The notes: generated by a model not told the origin, from the sequence alone. A stretch of DNA of 64,000 nt from Microcaldota archaeon (GCA_021851065.1 JAJZJQ010000003.1:1-64000), one strand, 5' to 3'; shown: positions 16,301-24,443, numbered from the stretch's first letter. Numbers and translations are program-made.

Positions 16301-18235
16301 AGTTCCGTCTATGTATGCTCCAAACACGTTCGCCCCATCATCATATTCTCCGTAGCTTGGGGAGAGCTGGGGAGCCTCCCCGATGAAGTTGCCGTCAAGA
16401 AGGCTGTTTGATGGTGCACCGAAGCCAATGATCACCGTATTTGAAGTCGCAGCGCCCGTGTCCGCCGCAAGGAACGTGTCCGTATTTGGCGATCTGAGCC
16501 ATATTCTAACGTTCGACGCCTGATAGAGGGTGTTTGCCGCGGACTGCCCGTTGTACACGTTCCCCTCGATCCACGAATATGCAACTGTTCCGTTCTGGAA
16601 CGCTATTGCGGTGTTGTTGAGCGAATTGGATTCCCACCCTGTAAAGTTGAGCGCGTTGAAGGTTATCATCAGCTGGGTGTTTGCAGACACGGCAGAGCCC
16701 TGCGAGTTCGTAAACGTGAGGGTAGTAGAGTGCAAGATGCTGATTCTCCTCACCCACTGCGTGGCGCTGTTTGCTGCATGGGTTATGTCATTGGCATAGA
16801 TGCCCGTGTAGCCTGCGGAGAGGCTGTTTATTGGAATTGACACGGTAGTCGCACCAGATGCAATGGCGGATGCGCCCCCAGTTTTCCAGATCTGGCACAT
16901 GTCGCCACTGCTGCAGGATGCTGTTATGAGGGCATTGTCCGATGGATATCCGATAAGCACGTCGATCCCGTGGCCATAGGATATGGAATTTGCAACCGTG
17001 AGAACAGGTATCGGAGGCGTGAGGTTGGCAACCACCGTGCCGAACGTAGAGCCTGGCATGATCCCGTTTGGAGGAAGCTGGCGCAGATAGAACCACTGGA
17101 AGTTAGCTGGATTTGGGATTGTGACTGAGCCACTGTAAACCGATGCACTTACCCCAACATATCCAGATGTTACTCCGCCATTATTGGCGGCGCTATATGG
17201 AGTTGGACTTAGTGATGTCAGCGGTGTACCGGTTTCAGCGCCGTAGCCTGCGTAGAGGTTGCCAGACCATGTGCCGCTATTATCATAGATTACCAGAGTG
17301 TATGGTGTGTTTACGCTGGCGCCGGAGTACGAGCCGCCTGACACCCAGACTAGATTGTCGTTTAAGAAGGAGATAAACCCGGCGCCGTTGGTGGATGACT
17401 GCCCTATGAAACGATAGGCCTTTACATCCCCTGGCACAGGCGTGGCTACTGCAACAAGACCAACCCTTGGATAGGTAGCGACACTGTAATTGAAGGCAGT
17501 CGCGATAACATAGTTGCCTGATGCTATATAATTCGCAGACGCTATGTAAGCTGCTGGACCGGCACCATATGTGGTAGCAGAACTGCTTGAAGTCTGCTGG
17601 AGATACCCATTTGCAGTTGTCCACGTACCACCAAAGGTAGTAAACTGTGACCACCCTGCTGGCCCTCCGCCGCCGTACTGTGTGAACACGCTTGCGCCAT
17701 TGTCATATGCGCCATAGGCGGCACTTAGGACTGGGGCCTCGCCTGCGCCTATCGAATTTGTAAGCAGATTGTTGGCTGTGCTTACAACATTGCCTGCCCA
17801 CCCCAGATATAACGTGTTCTGTGTGAAAGTTGCAGTGTTTGCGCCAAGGAACCCATTAGGAACGTCTACCCAGTAAAGAACATTTGCACTTTCGACAAGA
17901 GAATTGGAGGATGCATCTGAAGTGCACGTGGCATTTGAGGTTCCTTGCACATCCCCTTCCATCCAGCTGTTTAGGACAGTCCCGTTGGCAAGGAAGAACT
18001 CGGCGTTGCCCATGTTGCACGTCTCATACTGCCGGTATGCAAGGGCGTTGAAGCCTACGATGCTGCTGTTGAAAGAATTAGTTGCGCCTATAGCTATCGG
18101 TGTATTGGCCGCAACTGCAGAATCCTGGTAGTTGGTTAGTGTTATTGGCAGGTATGCGACAATATTCTGCGGCACAGTTATGGCAAAGGCTGGCGTAGCG
18201 AACGACAGAAATAACAGCAACCACGCTACCCGCAT
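13346..18235 (-). CDS. Giant cell-surface protein with DUF2341-like repeats
   Basis: 1629 residues. A signal peptide (MRVAWLLLFLSFATPAFA) starts it. Three long DUF2341-like units follow, each with an FxNGTVxxSWxEG core, then GEAPxLSxxYGxYDxGAxVF, and ending near an NGIMP motif. Two PKD/Ig-like domains follow the second and third units (GGAPPYTYNF and SGAAPFTYTF). A Thr/Ser-rich stalk of about 100 residues contains CTGGICGSGG. A membrane helix (YAAIFAAGIVATVIAFMVY) and a basic tail end the protein, anchoring it with nearly the whole chain outside. It may be an adhesin or glycan-binding protein; the function is not established. ATG 18235 has GGTGAGG just upstream. Confidence 0.85.
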   Translation of the reverse strand: MRVAWLLLFLSFATPAFAITVPQNIVAYLPITLTNYQDSAVAANTPIAIGATNSFNSSIVGFNALAYRQYETCNMGNAEFFLANGTVLNSWMEGDVQGTSNATCTSDASSNSLVESANVLYWVDVPNGFLGANTATFTQNTLYLGWAGNVVSTANNLLTNSIGAGEAPVLSAAYGAYDNGASVFTQYGGGGPAGWSQFTTFGGTWTTANGYLQQTSSSSATTYGAGPAAYIASANYIASGNYVIATAFNYSVATYPRVGLVAVATPVPGDVKAYRFIGQSSTNGAGFISFLNDNLVWVSGGSYSGASVNTPYTLVIYDNSGTWSGNLYAGYGAETGTPLTSLSPTPYSAANNGGVTSGYVGVSASVYSGSVTIPNPANFQWFYLRQLPPNGIMPGSTFGTVVANLTPPIPVLTVANSISYGHGIDVLIGYPSDNALITASCSSGDMCQIWKTGGASAIASGATTVSIPINSLSAGYTGIYANDITHAANSATQWVRRISILHSTTLTFTNSQGSAVSANTQLMITFNALNFTGWESNSLNNTAIAFQNGTVAYSWIEGNVYNGQSAANTLYQASNVRIWLRSPNTDTFLAADTGAATSNTVIIGFGAPSNSLLDGNFIGEAPQLSPSYGEYDDGANVFGAYIDGTTSPNLFTTYESAVSDTSFNGEPVLSFYGTNGFWNWAGFANPYSNFIVDGYSYTTQTGDMVGYALDSSNSGGGYLSGAGTGAGNTYISINKFTSNSPVTLASTGPENVDSWQYTETSYDNGKITVRGGDAPDIFLYNVSATDTTYTVGYVGLGMSGEASGNYYRYVFVRAYPPNGIMPQTSFFPSNSPQRLSIPTMDLLSPSNAVSGQSVTFAAYETGGAPPYTYNFMVYNSVTGALVANILGASNTFSYAIPADGNSLVANVVVTDSEGYYANSVQSAAITVSSCSPPATVPANVFYSACMVISNTNPVPYPANMQIMLPINSLSYRPYEAGSLGNIEFFYGNGTVINSWMEGNAFNEISAPSNTQTNTIYWLLISAANVFLPAYGANEVYMGFAPLSYSLLNQYSTGEAPQLSYSYGEYDDGANVFSFYDNFAGSRLNSSKWSTNGTATLAVNNGLYISGNSDYVWLYGKIPVSAPSIADIYVTSYTSHYAQIRLGFSRTQDTSTNYDFEASPVFGSSGSEKLESAYGGFAVTSQYIASWPSSFIGSSAWGAAGNELIQVNYGYVLTGANTVYPMPPSYYPGAWFVYRTAGPYTENSQWIRTRTFPPDGVMPSVGYAGFQNYTSQPSVSIEATPSPSSIAAGNRIIFNALVTSGAAPFTYTFQVYNTVTFAAINSTTTTSNSFTFATNSNLLGSTIAANVFVADVLGQSSNSLSTGSFTITAPPTTTSATTPPTSASTTTVGQAGCTGGICGSGGTGAYGASTPTTLPTTSIITSSSISASTSSATSLSTTVYTTTTVPITVKPIPAPSNAFTVSTNSSLESPAVVNFTSSNAILRFYSNSTKSTGINVSIENIKGEILLPPDASTILAINITSHQRLAMISETLKYPCSENASSIAPYELTNGTWRKIPGYTADPSSCTVTFSTPGSSATIALVYGNLAQAQNSQYLSYAAIFAAGIVATVIAFMVYRIAARRGRRRASSNM

Positions 18236-18273
18236 GCGCCCTCACCAATCAGCATGAGATGAATGGTGCATAC

Positions 18274-18290
18274 GCTTATAAATAATATCC
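18274..18290 (-). promoter_or_regulatory. TATA box of the giant surface protein
   Basis: GGATATTATTTATAAGC on the minus strand predicts a start near 18256 and a leader of about 20 bases containing GGTGAGG before ATG 18235. The rest of 18291-18406 shows nothing recognisable. Confidence 0.5.
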
Positions 18291-18406
18291 GCATCGCCCA
18301 ACAGCCGGCGCACACGGCCCGAGGACTTACGGCAACAGCCCGTTTATCCTTGAGGGTAGTATGAAGTAGTTGATTTGCAGTATGGCCATCGCAGAGGTAC
18401 CTAGGA

Positions 18407-18735
18407 TCAGCCTGGCCATGTTCCACGAATGCAGGAATATGCCTGGGCAGTGGCCCTTCGCCTGGGCCACCTGGCAACCGTGTTTATGAATGCACGCGCC
18501 TTCTTGAAATCCTTGGACTTCAACGCGATATAGATCGCCCTGCCACCCATGTCCCAGCCATCAGCCAACTTGAAGTGCCTGGCCGCCTCGGACTTTGGGA
18601 CGGATCTTGCTACCTCTTTGAAGGTCTTGCTCCTGCGCTGTGATGGCTTTATGGGATTTTATCCGCTTTAGGAACCTCTACGCGTTGCGGTACTTTGGCT
18701 CCCGCAGGCATGTACAGGAAGCCTGCAGCAAACAT
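18407..18735 (-). pseudogene. Probable frameshifted small gene
   Basis: Two minus-strand reading frames adjoin. ATG 18735 opens MFAAGFLYMPAGAKVPQ and stops at a TAA near 18653. Immediately after, the next frame stays open to a TGA at 18407 and encodes a balanced, protein-like sequence (SEAARHFKLADGWDMGGRA, then FKKARAFINTVARW). Moving one base at the junction joins them into a protein of about 108 residues. Its product is not recognised. It could be a decayed gene, an assembly error or chance; the second part looks most protein-like. It diverges from the HxlR regulator. Confidence 0.4.
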
Positions 18736-18762
18736 CTTATGTTTTACGATGCATGATGGATT

Positions 18763-19143
18763 ATGCAAAAGCCTGGATTGCCATGTAAGACGTTGTCGCT
18801 GGCACACCTGTTAGGCAACAAATGGACAATCCCAATAATTGAGCTGTTCCCCGCTCGCGAAGGATCGGAGATGCGTTTTAATGAGATGCAGGAGCAGATA
18901 CGCCGTATACAGCCAAGGAACCTTAGCATTGGGCTTAAGGAACTATGTGATGCGCAGATGCTTGAGAAGAGCGCTGCCAAGGCGCCAAATACGGGCTACA
19001 GGCTCACAGGCAAAGGAGTTGCGCTTATAGGCCTTGTCCACAGCATCAAGAAGCTTGGGGTGCAGATATATGGAATTGATGCATCATGCATAGGCAGGAA
19101 GTGCGGCGTGTGCATGGCCATGCAGAAAGGCCGCAGCGTCTAA
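18763..19143 (+). CDS. HxlR-type winged-helix transcriptional regulator with C-terminal cysteines
   Basis: 126 residues. The winged helix reads LAHLLGNKWTIPIIELF, then MRFNEMQEQIRRIQPRNLSIGLKEL and a wing with NTGYRLTGKG, the HxlR/MarR-like pattern. The C-terminus carries CIGRKCGVCMAM, where three closely spaced cysteines could bind a metal or sense redox state. It has an AT-rich box (ATCTTATG) about 25 bases before ATG 18763. It stands between the broken gene 18407-18735 and the convergent secretion ATPase, so no target is suggested by context. Confidence 0.8.
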   Translation: MQKPGLPCKTLSLAHLLGNKWTIPIIELFPAREGSEMRFNEMQEQIRRIQPRNLSIGLKELCDAQMLEKSAAKAPNTGYRLTGKGVALIGLVHSIKKLGVQIYGIDASCIGRKCGVCMAMQKGRSV

Positions 19144-19153
19144 ACACACCGGA

Positions 19154-20464
19154 TCAGTCAAGGGTGCCTAGATCCGCAGAATTTATCCTTGCCAGTGCCT
19201 TGGCCGGATTGTCGTAGTAGTCCCTGCAGAATTCGTTTATGCTGCGCAGATCGCGTATGCCCGTCTTGTTTAGCCGCTCCAGTATCTTTGCCCTCCTCTC
19301 CTCCTCCATTATTATCTCTGTTGGCGAGTGCCCGCTTGCCTTCGCAAGAGTGTCGCGGTAAGTAACGCTTGGAAGCATCTCCGAAGATTTCTGCGTCTTG
19401 TAGTCGTAGTTATATAGATCAGAAAGCAGCACCTGTGTCTCCATCCCGGATATTTCCGATACCTGCGTCACGGTCCTGTGTTTCTTGCCTGCTTTTTGGA
19501 CCTGGGATACCACTACAAGAGCATCGACCAGCGATATCATGTCCTGCGGTATGCGCATGGGATCGTGTTCCATCCTTTTTATTATGTCCCTTGTGCTGTA
19601 TGCGTGAAGCGTGCTCATTACGGACTTGCCGATGCTCATCGCAGCCATCATGTCCTTGGCCTCGACGCCCCTGACCTCCCCTATTATTATTATGTCTGGG
19701 CGCATGCGCAGTGCGTTTGACAGAAGGTCCTGAAGCGACATGTCAGGGCTTGTCTCAAGGTTGATGCAGTTCTCCTGTGTCTTGGTGTTTATCTCGTATG
19801 TCTCCTCTATAACTATTATGCGCTCTTCGGGCCTGTAGAAACTGAACATGGCATTTAAAAGAGTAGTCTTTCCGCTGCCTGGCAGGCCTCCAAGCAGCAT
19901 GTTCGCAGGCTCGATGCCGAGCCCTTCGGAGTACAGCCAGAACCTTGCTGCCAGATTGTAGCTGAGCTCCCCGAAGTTTATAAGGTCTATTATGCTGTAG
20001 GCTATGGGCTTGTGGTTTCTTATGGTTATGGCAGGCCCCATCGGAGTATCGACCACGTTGCACCTTGAGCCGTTTGGCAGGTGTACATCGTAGATGTGGC
20101 CGTTTGCCACGTTGCTTGTGGAATACATGTTGAGCTTGCTGACAAGAGTATCTAGCTGCTCTACGGAGTTTAACCGCTCAGGGGCCTTCTTGCTGCCGTC
20201 AGATGCATGATACACGAATATGTTCTCGGTATTGTTTATCATTATGTCCTCTATCTCAGGATCGCGTATGTATCCGTCTACCGGATCGAACTTTTGGGAA
20301 TGGGCGAATATTGCGTCTACCTTATCCTTGTCTGCAGTAGGGTCAATAGACTTTACCGCAGCCTCTATATAGGCATATATTTCCGCATCAGTGTGGACGC
20401 TCCCAAGCTTTCCCGAAAGGCTCTTGAACACTTTCCATTCAAGTGAGTCGAAGTTCTCTGACAT
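19154..20464 (-). CDS. Type II/IV secretion system ATPase (TadA/VirB11 family), apparently orphan
   Basis: 436 residues. The N-terminal domain (IRDPEIEDIMINNTENIFVYH) is followed by the hexameric ATPase domain. Walker A is GGLPGSGKTTLLNAM, the Asp box is IVIEETYEI, Walker B is DIIIIGEVRG, and the His box is STLHAYST. Archaeal relatives power pili, the archaellum or adhesion filaments. Here no TadC-like membrane platform, pilin or prepilin peptidase lies nearby, so its partner proteins must be elsewhere or absent. ATG 20464 has a TATA box about 30 bases upstream. Confidence 0.88.
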   Translation of the reverse strand: MSENFDSLEWKVFKSLSGKLGSVHTDAEIYAYIEAAVKSIDPTADKDKVDAIFAHSQKFDPVDGYIRDPEIEDIMINNTENIFVYHASDGSKKAPERLNSVEQLDTLVSKLNMYSTSNVANGHIYDVHLPNGSRCNVVDTPMGPAITIRNHKPIAYSIIDLINFGELSYNLAARFWLYSEGLGIEPANMLLGGLPGSGKTTLLNAMFSFYRPEERIIVIEETYEINTKTQENCINLETSPDMSLQDLLSNALRMRPDIIIIGEVRGVEAKDMMAAMSIGKSVMSTLHAYSTRDIIKRMEHDPMRIPQDMISLVDALVVVSQVQKAGKKHRTVTQVSEISGMETQVLLSDLYNYDYKTQKSSEMLPSVTYRDTLAKASGHSPTEIIMEEERRAKILERLNKTGIRDLRSINEFCRDYYDNPAKALARINSADLGTLD

Positions 20465-20490
20465 CCCTATCTGCTTATATCAAGGTTAGC

Positions 20491-20503
20491 AAGCTTTTAT
20501 ATG
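20491..20503 (-). promoter_or_regulatory. TATA box of the secretion ATPase
   Basis: CATATAAAAGCTT on the minus strand predicts a start near 20471, seven bases before ATG 20464. Confidence 0.5.
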
Positions 20504-20568
20504 TTGCTGCAGGACTTTGGCATAAATTAAGGGAATTTGGATTGCGCATGCGCGCGGCCGATGCGCCG

Positions 20569-21627
20569 TCACATCCAGGCAGCCATGCCTTTTTGGCCTT
20601 TCGCGCCGCGTATTTCCTCGAGCTTGTCTGCAACCTTCGTTACCCGATCTACAGAGAAGCCATGCTCATCGCACATGAACCTTGTTATTGCTTCCTTGTC
20701 AGGTCTTTGCCCGGCCACAAGCTTTCTGAACGATTCCTCGCTTATGTCATCGCATTCGGGCTTCATGAATATTTGCTCTACCTCGCATGGATCTGAATCG
20801 AACTCGGCATTGTACTTCGATTTCACGTACCTTACAACGCCATCAAGGTCAGGATTCTCCTTGACTATCTTGAGCGCGGTTTTTGGGCCCACCTTGTCTA
20901 TGCCAGTGTTGAAATCTGTGCCCATCAGCATGCCAAGCATTATTAGCTGCCTGCGCGTTATCCCAAGGCCCTGAAGCAGGCTGTCCAGCATTATGCGCTC
21001 TGGCTGTATGTCCACATACACGTTCTTTCCTGGCAGTTTCCTCCTACCGCTAGTGGCCATGTTGCGCAGAACCACGTTCGCCCCGAACAAGAATGAGTCG
21101 TAGTCCTGGCTTGCGCTTGCGTACACAAGGCCCTTGCTCGCCATGACGGCCGCCTGGGCCTCGCCTTCGCTTGGAGCCTGTATGCAAGGTATACCCATCA
21201 TGCCAAGCAGCGCTTTTGCACTCTCAGTGACCTCTTTTGTTATGCGTGTACTTGCCATTGCATGGCTCCTTGCCTGCTCCATCTGCCCTGCGGCCTTTGC
21301 CGCCTCCCACTCCTTTCTAGCACTCTCCCTCCTGTTGGCCCTGGCCTCTAGAGTGCGCCTCTTGAGAAGAGGCGGCAGCCCGTCGAACACATAAACTGGC
21401 GTTATCCTATACTCCAGCAGGTTCATGGTGCGGTATAGCAGGCCTGAGAGGTGGCTGGTGACCCGCCCCCTCGAATCTGTGAGAGGCGTGCCATCAGGCT
21501 GCCTTATTATCGACAGGAACTGGTATATCGTGTTGTACGCATCTATGGCTATGGTCTTTCCGCTCACGTCGCCCAGGCTTATCTGTTCCTTCACAGAAGC
21601 AACAAGCTTCCCAAGCGCTACTGCCAA
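20569..21627 (-). CDS. fen: Flap endonuclease 1
   Basis: 352 residues, structure-specific nuclease that removes 5' flaps in Okazaki-fragment maturation and repair. The N domain has KTIAIDAYNTIYQFLS and the I domain APSEGEAQAA, both carrying metal-binding acidic residues. GTDFNTGIDKVGPKTALKIVKE is the helix-hairpin-helix part. The chain ends QKGMAAWM, which fits a non-canonical PCNA-binding motif (Q-x-x-M-x-x-W). It starts with TTG 21627 directly after the MBF1 stop. Confidence 0.95.
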   Translation of the reverse strand: MAVALGKLVASVKEQISLGDVSGKTIAIDAYNTIYQFLSIIRQPDGTPLTDSRGRVTSHLSGLLYRTMNLLEYRITPVYVFDGLPPLLKRRTLEARANRRESARKEWEAAKAAGQMEQARSHAMASTRITKEVTESAKALLGMMGIPCIQAPSEGEAQAAVMASKGLVYASASQDYDSFLFGANVVLRNMATSGRRKLPGKNVYVDIQPERIMLDSLLQGLGITRRQLIMLGMLMGTDFNTGIDKVGPKTALKIVKENPDLDGVVRYVKSKYNAEFDSDPCEVEQIFMKPECDDISEESFRKLVAGQRPDKEAITRFMCDEHGFSVDRVTKVADKLEEIRGAKGQKGMAAWM

Positions 21628-22095
21628 TCAATCATCCCCGCTCAGGTCCTTGCGGATTATCGCAGCATCGCCAAGGGTAACTCCCTGCGGGCGTGATTGC
21701 GAATAATGCTGCCGGTTGCGGCCCTCTTTTATTATTAGCTTTATGCCAAGCGCATGCTCGAGCTTTCTGGCGAGCCGATCGTCAGGAAGGGCATGGCCGC
21801 TCTCGACCCTTACAATGGTGCTCTCCTTCTCGTTTATCCTCTCAGCAAGAACCCTGGCAGGCAGGCCCAGTGCCTGCCTTGCGCCACGTATGACGCGGCC
21901 GTAGTCCTCTATTATCTCATCGCTCTCCTCTTCGGCGCGCGAATGCACAGGGATTCTTGTCTGCTGCTCCTTTCCGAATGTCTGCAGCACCTGCTTGCCG
22001 ACGGAGCATCTCCTGCAGGCCCGCATCTGAGCTCCCTCGATGTCGACCAAATACAGCTCCTGCGCCTTCCTGCCGCAGACCTCGCATTCTTCCAT
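21628..22095 (-). CDS. Multiprotein bridging factor 1 (zinc ribbon plus HTH)
   Basis: 155 residues. An N-terminal zinc ribbon (CEVCGRKAQ, then CRRC) is followed by an acidic linker and a Cro/XRE-type helix-turn-helix (VIRGARQALGLPARVLAERINEKESTIVRVESG), the archaeal MBF1 layout. Archaeal MBF1 is linked to transcription and to the 30S subunit. ATG 22095 is preferred over the track start TTG 22131 because the zinc ribbon begins directly after it, and GGAGAT lies just upstream. It runs into fen without a gap. Confidence 0.88.
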   Translation of the reverse strand: MEECEVCGRKAQELYLVDIEGAQMRACRRCSVGKQVLQTFGKEQQTRIPVHSRAEEESDEIIEDYGRVIRGARQALGLPARVLAERINEKESTIVRVESGHALPDDRLARKLEHALGIKLIIKEGRNRQHYSQSRPQGVTLGDAAIIRKDLSGDD

Positions 22096-22149
22096 GCAAT
22101 CTCCAGACGCATGCCTACCCGGTATGCACAATGGATTTTTGTGCTCACC

Positions 22150-22160
22150 TTTATTTATAC
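22150..22160. promoter_or_regulatory. TATA box between MBF1-fen (-) and the site-2 protease (+)
   Basis: TTTATTTATAC on the plus strand centres about 26 bases before ATG 22182, giving a leaderless message for the protease. Read the other way it could start MBF1 with a leader of about 30 bases. Confidence 0.55.
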
Positions 22161-22181
22161 TTTCGTTGCATTAACTACCTG

Positions 22182-23678
22182 ATGCCAAAGACAACGAGAG
22201 CCCCCAGTGCAAGCAAGGCAGGCGAAGCTAAGATAAACAGGATAAGGTGGCCGCAGACCATTCTTCTTTTCATCTTGTTCGTCGTAATTATAAGGGAGCT
22301 GTACTACTGGAGCGCCGTGCCTGTGATCTACAGGGCAGTACTTGCTCTGGTCTCGCTTGTAGTCGTTGGCGAGATGCTCATAAGAATAAACGGGTTCCTT
22401 AGGCTCACTGCAGGCATATACATGGTCAGGAGTCTTCTTGGGCTTAAGAGAATGGACTTGATTGCCAGGAAGCATCCACGCTTTTGGAACGCCCTTGCTG
22501 ACTGGGGAATGGTGATGGGCTTTGGCATTCTGGCTTATGTCTTCTTCAGGAAGGACATAAGCAGGAAGTCCATAGTGTTTGGGATAATCTCACTTGTGTT
22601 CGTGCTATTTTTCGTTATACCGCAGTCTCTGCTGGCGTTTTCTTTCCTAAACCTGCCGCAGATAACTTCCAGGGTGCAATCCGGTGCGTCAGCAGGCGCA
22701 GGAGGCATAAGCTATCTGGGCATAGTGATTTATGCGCTTAGCATATTCGGAGGGTTCGTGCTGTACGTCATAGCTGCACTGGCATACAACGCAGCGACAG
22801 TAGTGTATGGGATAGTGCTAGCCCTGGCAGGAATAATAACTACTGGTACGCCTAACTACACCGGAGTTAGCAGCAGCATACCTGGCGTGGCCCCCATAAT
22901 ACCAGGCATAACGATACCCCTTGCGGCCGGTCTGCTCGCGTTTGCAGTGGTGATAATATTCCACGAATTCTCGCATGGAATACTCGCGCGCATATCCAAG
23001 GTCAGGGTGAATTCCTCAGGGCTGCTAATGTATGGCATAATACCTATAGGCGCATTTGTAGAGCCTGAAGAGAAGAGCATAGGCAGGCTCAGCAGGAAGG
23101 AGCAGAACAGGATATCCGTTGCAGGGGTATCTGCAAACATGCTAATAGCCCTGATAATGGCAGTGCCTATGCTGCTGCTCTATCTCTATGTAATGCCGCA
23201 CCTGTACAGCAGCTATGTCTACATACAGGGCACTGTGCCAGGATCGGCTGCAAGCGTGATGAAGCCAGGATCAGCCATAATCAAGTGGGACGGCTATGCG
23301 GTAAACAGCATATCGGATTTCAAGATAGCCGCAAGGAACGATACTGCAGGAGCCGTTATACCGGTAGTTACAAGTAACGGGACTTATAGCCTTACTGCAA
23401 ACAGCACGGGTAAGGTCGGAGTGTACGTGGTCCAGGGCGTGCTGCTTGGCGCAGGGGTAATGGGCAGCGCAATATCCTTTGCATATACTTTCTTCTCGCT
23501 CGCATTCCTGCTCAGCCTGTTCATAGCCCTTGTTAACTACCTTCCGCTGCCATCGTTTGACGGATGGAGGATATTCAATGCCAGCATAAAGAACAAGAGG
23601 CTTGTGAACTACATAACTGCGTTCGTTATACTAGTTATAATACTGAATGCGCTGCCATGGCTTTGGATACTGTTCTGA
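22182..23678 (+). CDS. Site-2 protease family membrane metalloprotease (M50)
   Basis: 498 residues with about ten hydrophobic segments. The zinc site is IIFHEFSHG (HExxH), the third metal ligand is in NYLPLPSFDGW (NxxPxxxxDG), and a PDZ-like domain lies between them (GTVPGSAASVMKPGSAI). This is the S2P layout used for regulated intramembrane cutting or quality control. ATG 22182 matches TATA spacing; the longer ORF from 21957 would read through the divergent MBF1 gene. Substrates are unknown. Confidence 0.9.
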   Translation: MPKTTRAPSASKAGEAKINRIRWPQTILLFILFVVIIRELYYWSAVPVIYRAVLALVSLVVVGEMLIRINGFLRLTAGIYMVRSLLGLKRMDLIARKHPRFWNALADWGMVMGFGILAYVFFRKDISRKSIVFGIISLVFVLFFVIPQSLLAFSFLNLPQITSRVQSGASAGAGGISYLGIVIYALSIFGGFVLYVIAALAYNAATVVYGIVLALAGIITTGTPNYTGVSSSIPGVAPIIPGITIPLAAGLLAFAVVIIFHEFSHGILARISKVRVNSSGLLMYGIIPIGAFVEPEEKSIGRLSRKEQNRISVAGVSANMLIALIMAVPMLLLYLYVMPHLYSSYVYIQGTVPGSAASVMKPGSAIIKWDGYAVNSISDFKIAARNDTAGAVIPVVTSNGTYSLTANSTGKVGVYVVQGVLLGAGVMGSAISFAYTFFSLAFLLSLFIALVNYLPLPSFDGWRIFNASIKNKRLVNYITAFVILVIILNALPWLWILF

Positions 23679-23681
23679 GCG

Positions 23682-24191
23682 CTACCAGGGAACTTCCTTT
23701 ATCTTCAGCCTGTGCGCGCCAAGGTTTGTAAGCCTGTGCATGGCCCAGGTAAGCGCAAAAAGGAATATTATCCCGTAAATGCTTGGAAAGTGGGAAACTA
23801 GAGGCAGGGCGAACGCAAGAGCAAGGACGAGGAACGGATATTGGTCTAGCAGCGGGGCAGGATGGCCCTCCTTAACCTGGATCTGCCTCTTTATGAAGCT
23901 GCCCAGCAGATCCCCAGCATGAGTGCCGATGGACTCAAGAATGCCCACAGCAAGCATGAACCCGAATCCGGGAGCAAGAGACTCGAGAAATCCTGCCAGC
24001 ACGCCGCAGAGTATTCCTGCAGCAAGCCCTCTTCTTGTCTTGTGGCTTCCCAGTACGGGCCTGCCCCTGAATCTGGCTGAGGTTATGGGTTTTGAGCCCT
24101 TGCCGAATATGACTGGTGCTCCGTTCGCAGCGTATGCAGGGAAGATGAATATTATCGGATATATTATTATCGTGTAGAGCCAGCCGTACAT
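23682..24191 (-). CDS. carS: CDP-archaeol synthase (CarS)
   Basis: Membrane enzyme that activates digeranylgeranylglyceryl phosphate with CTP in archaeal phospholipid synthesis. 169 residues, the family's normal length, from ATG 24191. Signatures: FPAYAANGAPVIFG, LGSHKTRRG, the GDLLGSFIKRQIQVKEG motif with its Asp, and PLLDQYPFL. Four to five membrane helices. It ends the alaS operon, after a cysteine-rich small gene. The upstream extension in the ORF track overlaps that gene and is not used. Confidence 0.9.
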   Translation of the reverse strand: MYGWLYTIIIYPIIFIFPAYAANGAPVIFGKGSKPITSARFRGRPVLGSHKTRRGLAAGILCGVLAGFLESLAPGFGFMLAVGILESIGTHAGDLLGSFIKRQIQVKEGHPAPLLDQYPFLVLALAFALPLVSHFPSIYGIIFLFALTWAMHRLTNLGAHRLKIKEVPW

Positions 24192-24196
24192 CTTGT

Positions 24197-24442
24197 TCAC
24201 TTTGCTTGTGCGCCATGCCCATTGGCAGGCCTTGCGATTTCGTGCGTGTCTTTTCCAGTATGAATGCTTCTGCATTTGGTAAGGCTATTTATCCCTCCGT
24301 ATGCAACTGCCTTTGAGGCGTGTTCAACGCAACAACATATGGGAGGCGCTTGAGGCGATATAACAACTCCGCAGCCGCAGACGAGCAGTATGGCCTGCGG
24401 TTTTTTGCAAGAAGAGCATATGAACGCGCGCGATTGCACCAC
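24197..24442 (-). CDS. Small cysteine-rich (zinc-ribbon-like) protein, unknown role
   Basis: About 80 residues from GTG 24442 or the next GTG at 24439; an AAGGTG stretch overlaps the starts. The N-terminal half carries ICSSCKKPQAILLVCGCG and then PPICCCVEHASKAVAYGG, enough cysteines and a histidine for one or two metal sites. The second half is basic and not conserved in appearance. It sits tightly between alaS (1-base gap) and carS (5-base gap) in the same direction, so it is probably a real operon member. No family recognised. Confidence 0.5.
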   Translation of the reverse strand: MVQSRAFICSSCKKPQAILLVCGCGVVISPQAPPICCCVEHASKAVAYGGINSLTKCRSIHTGKDTHEIARPANGHGAQAK

Positions 24443-24443
24443 C

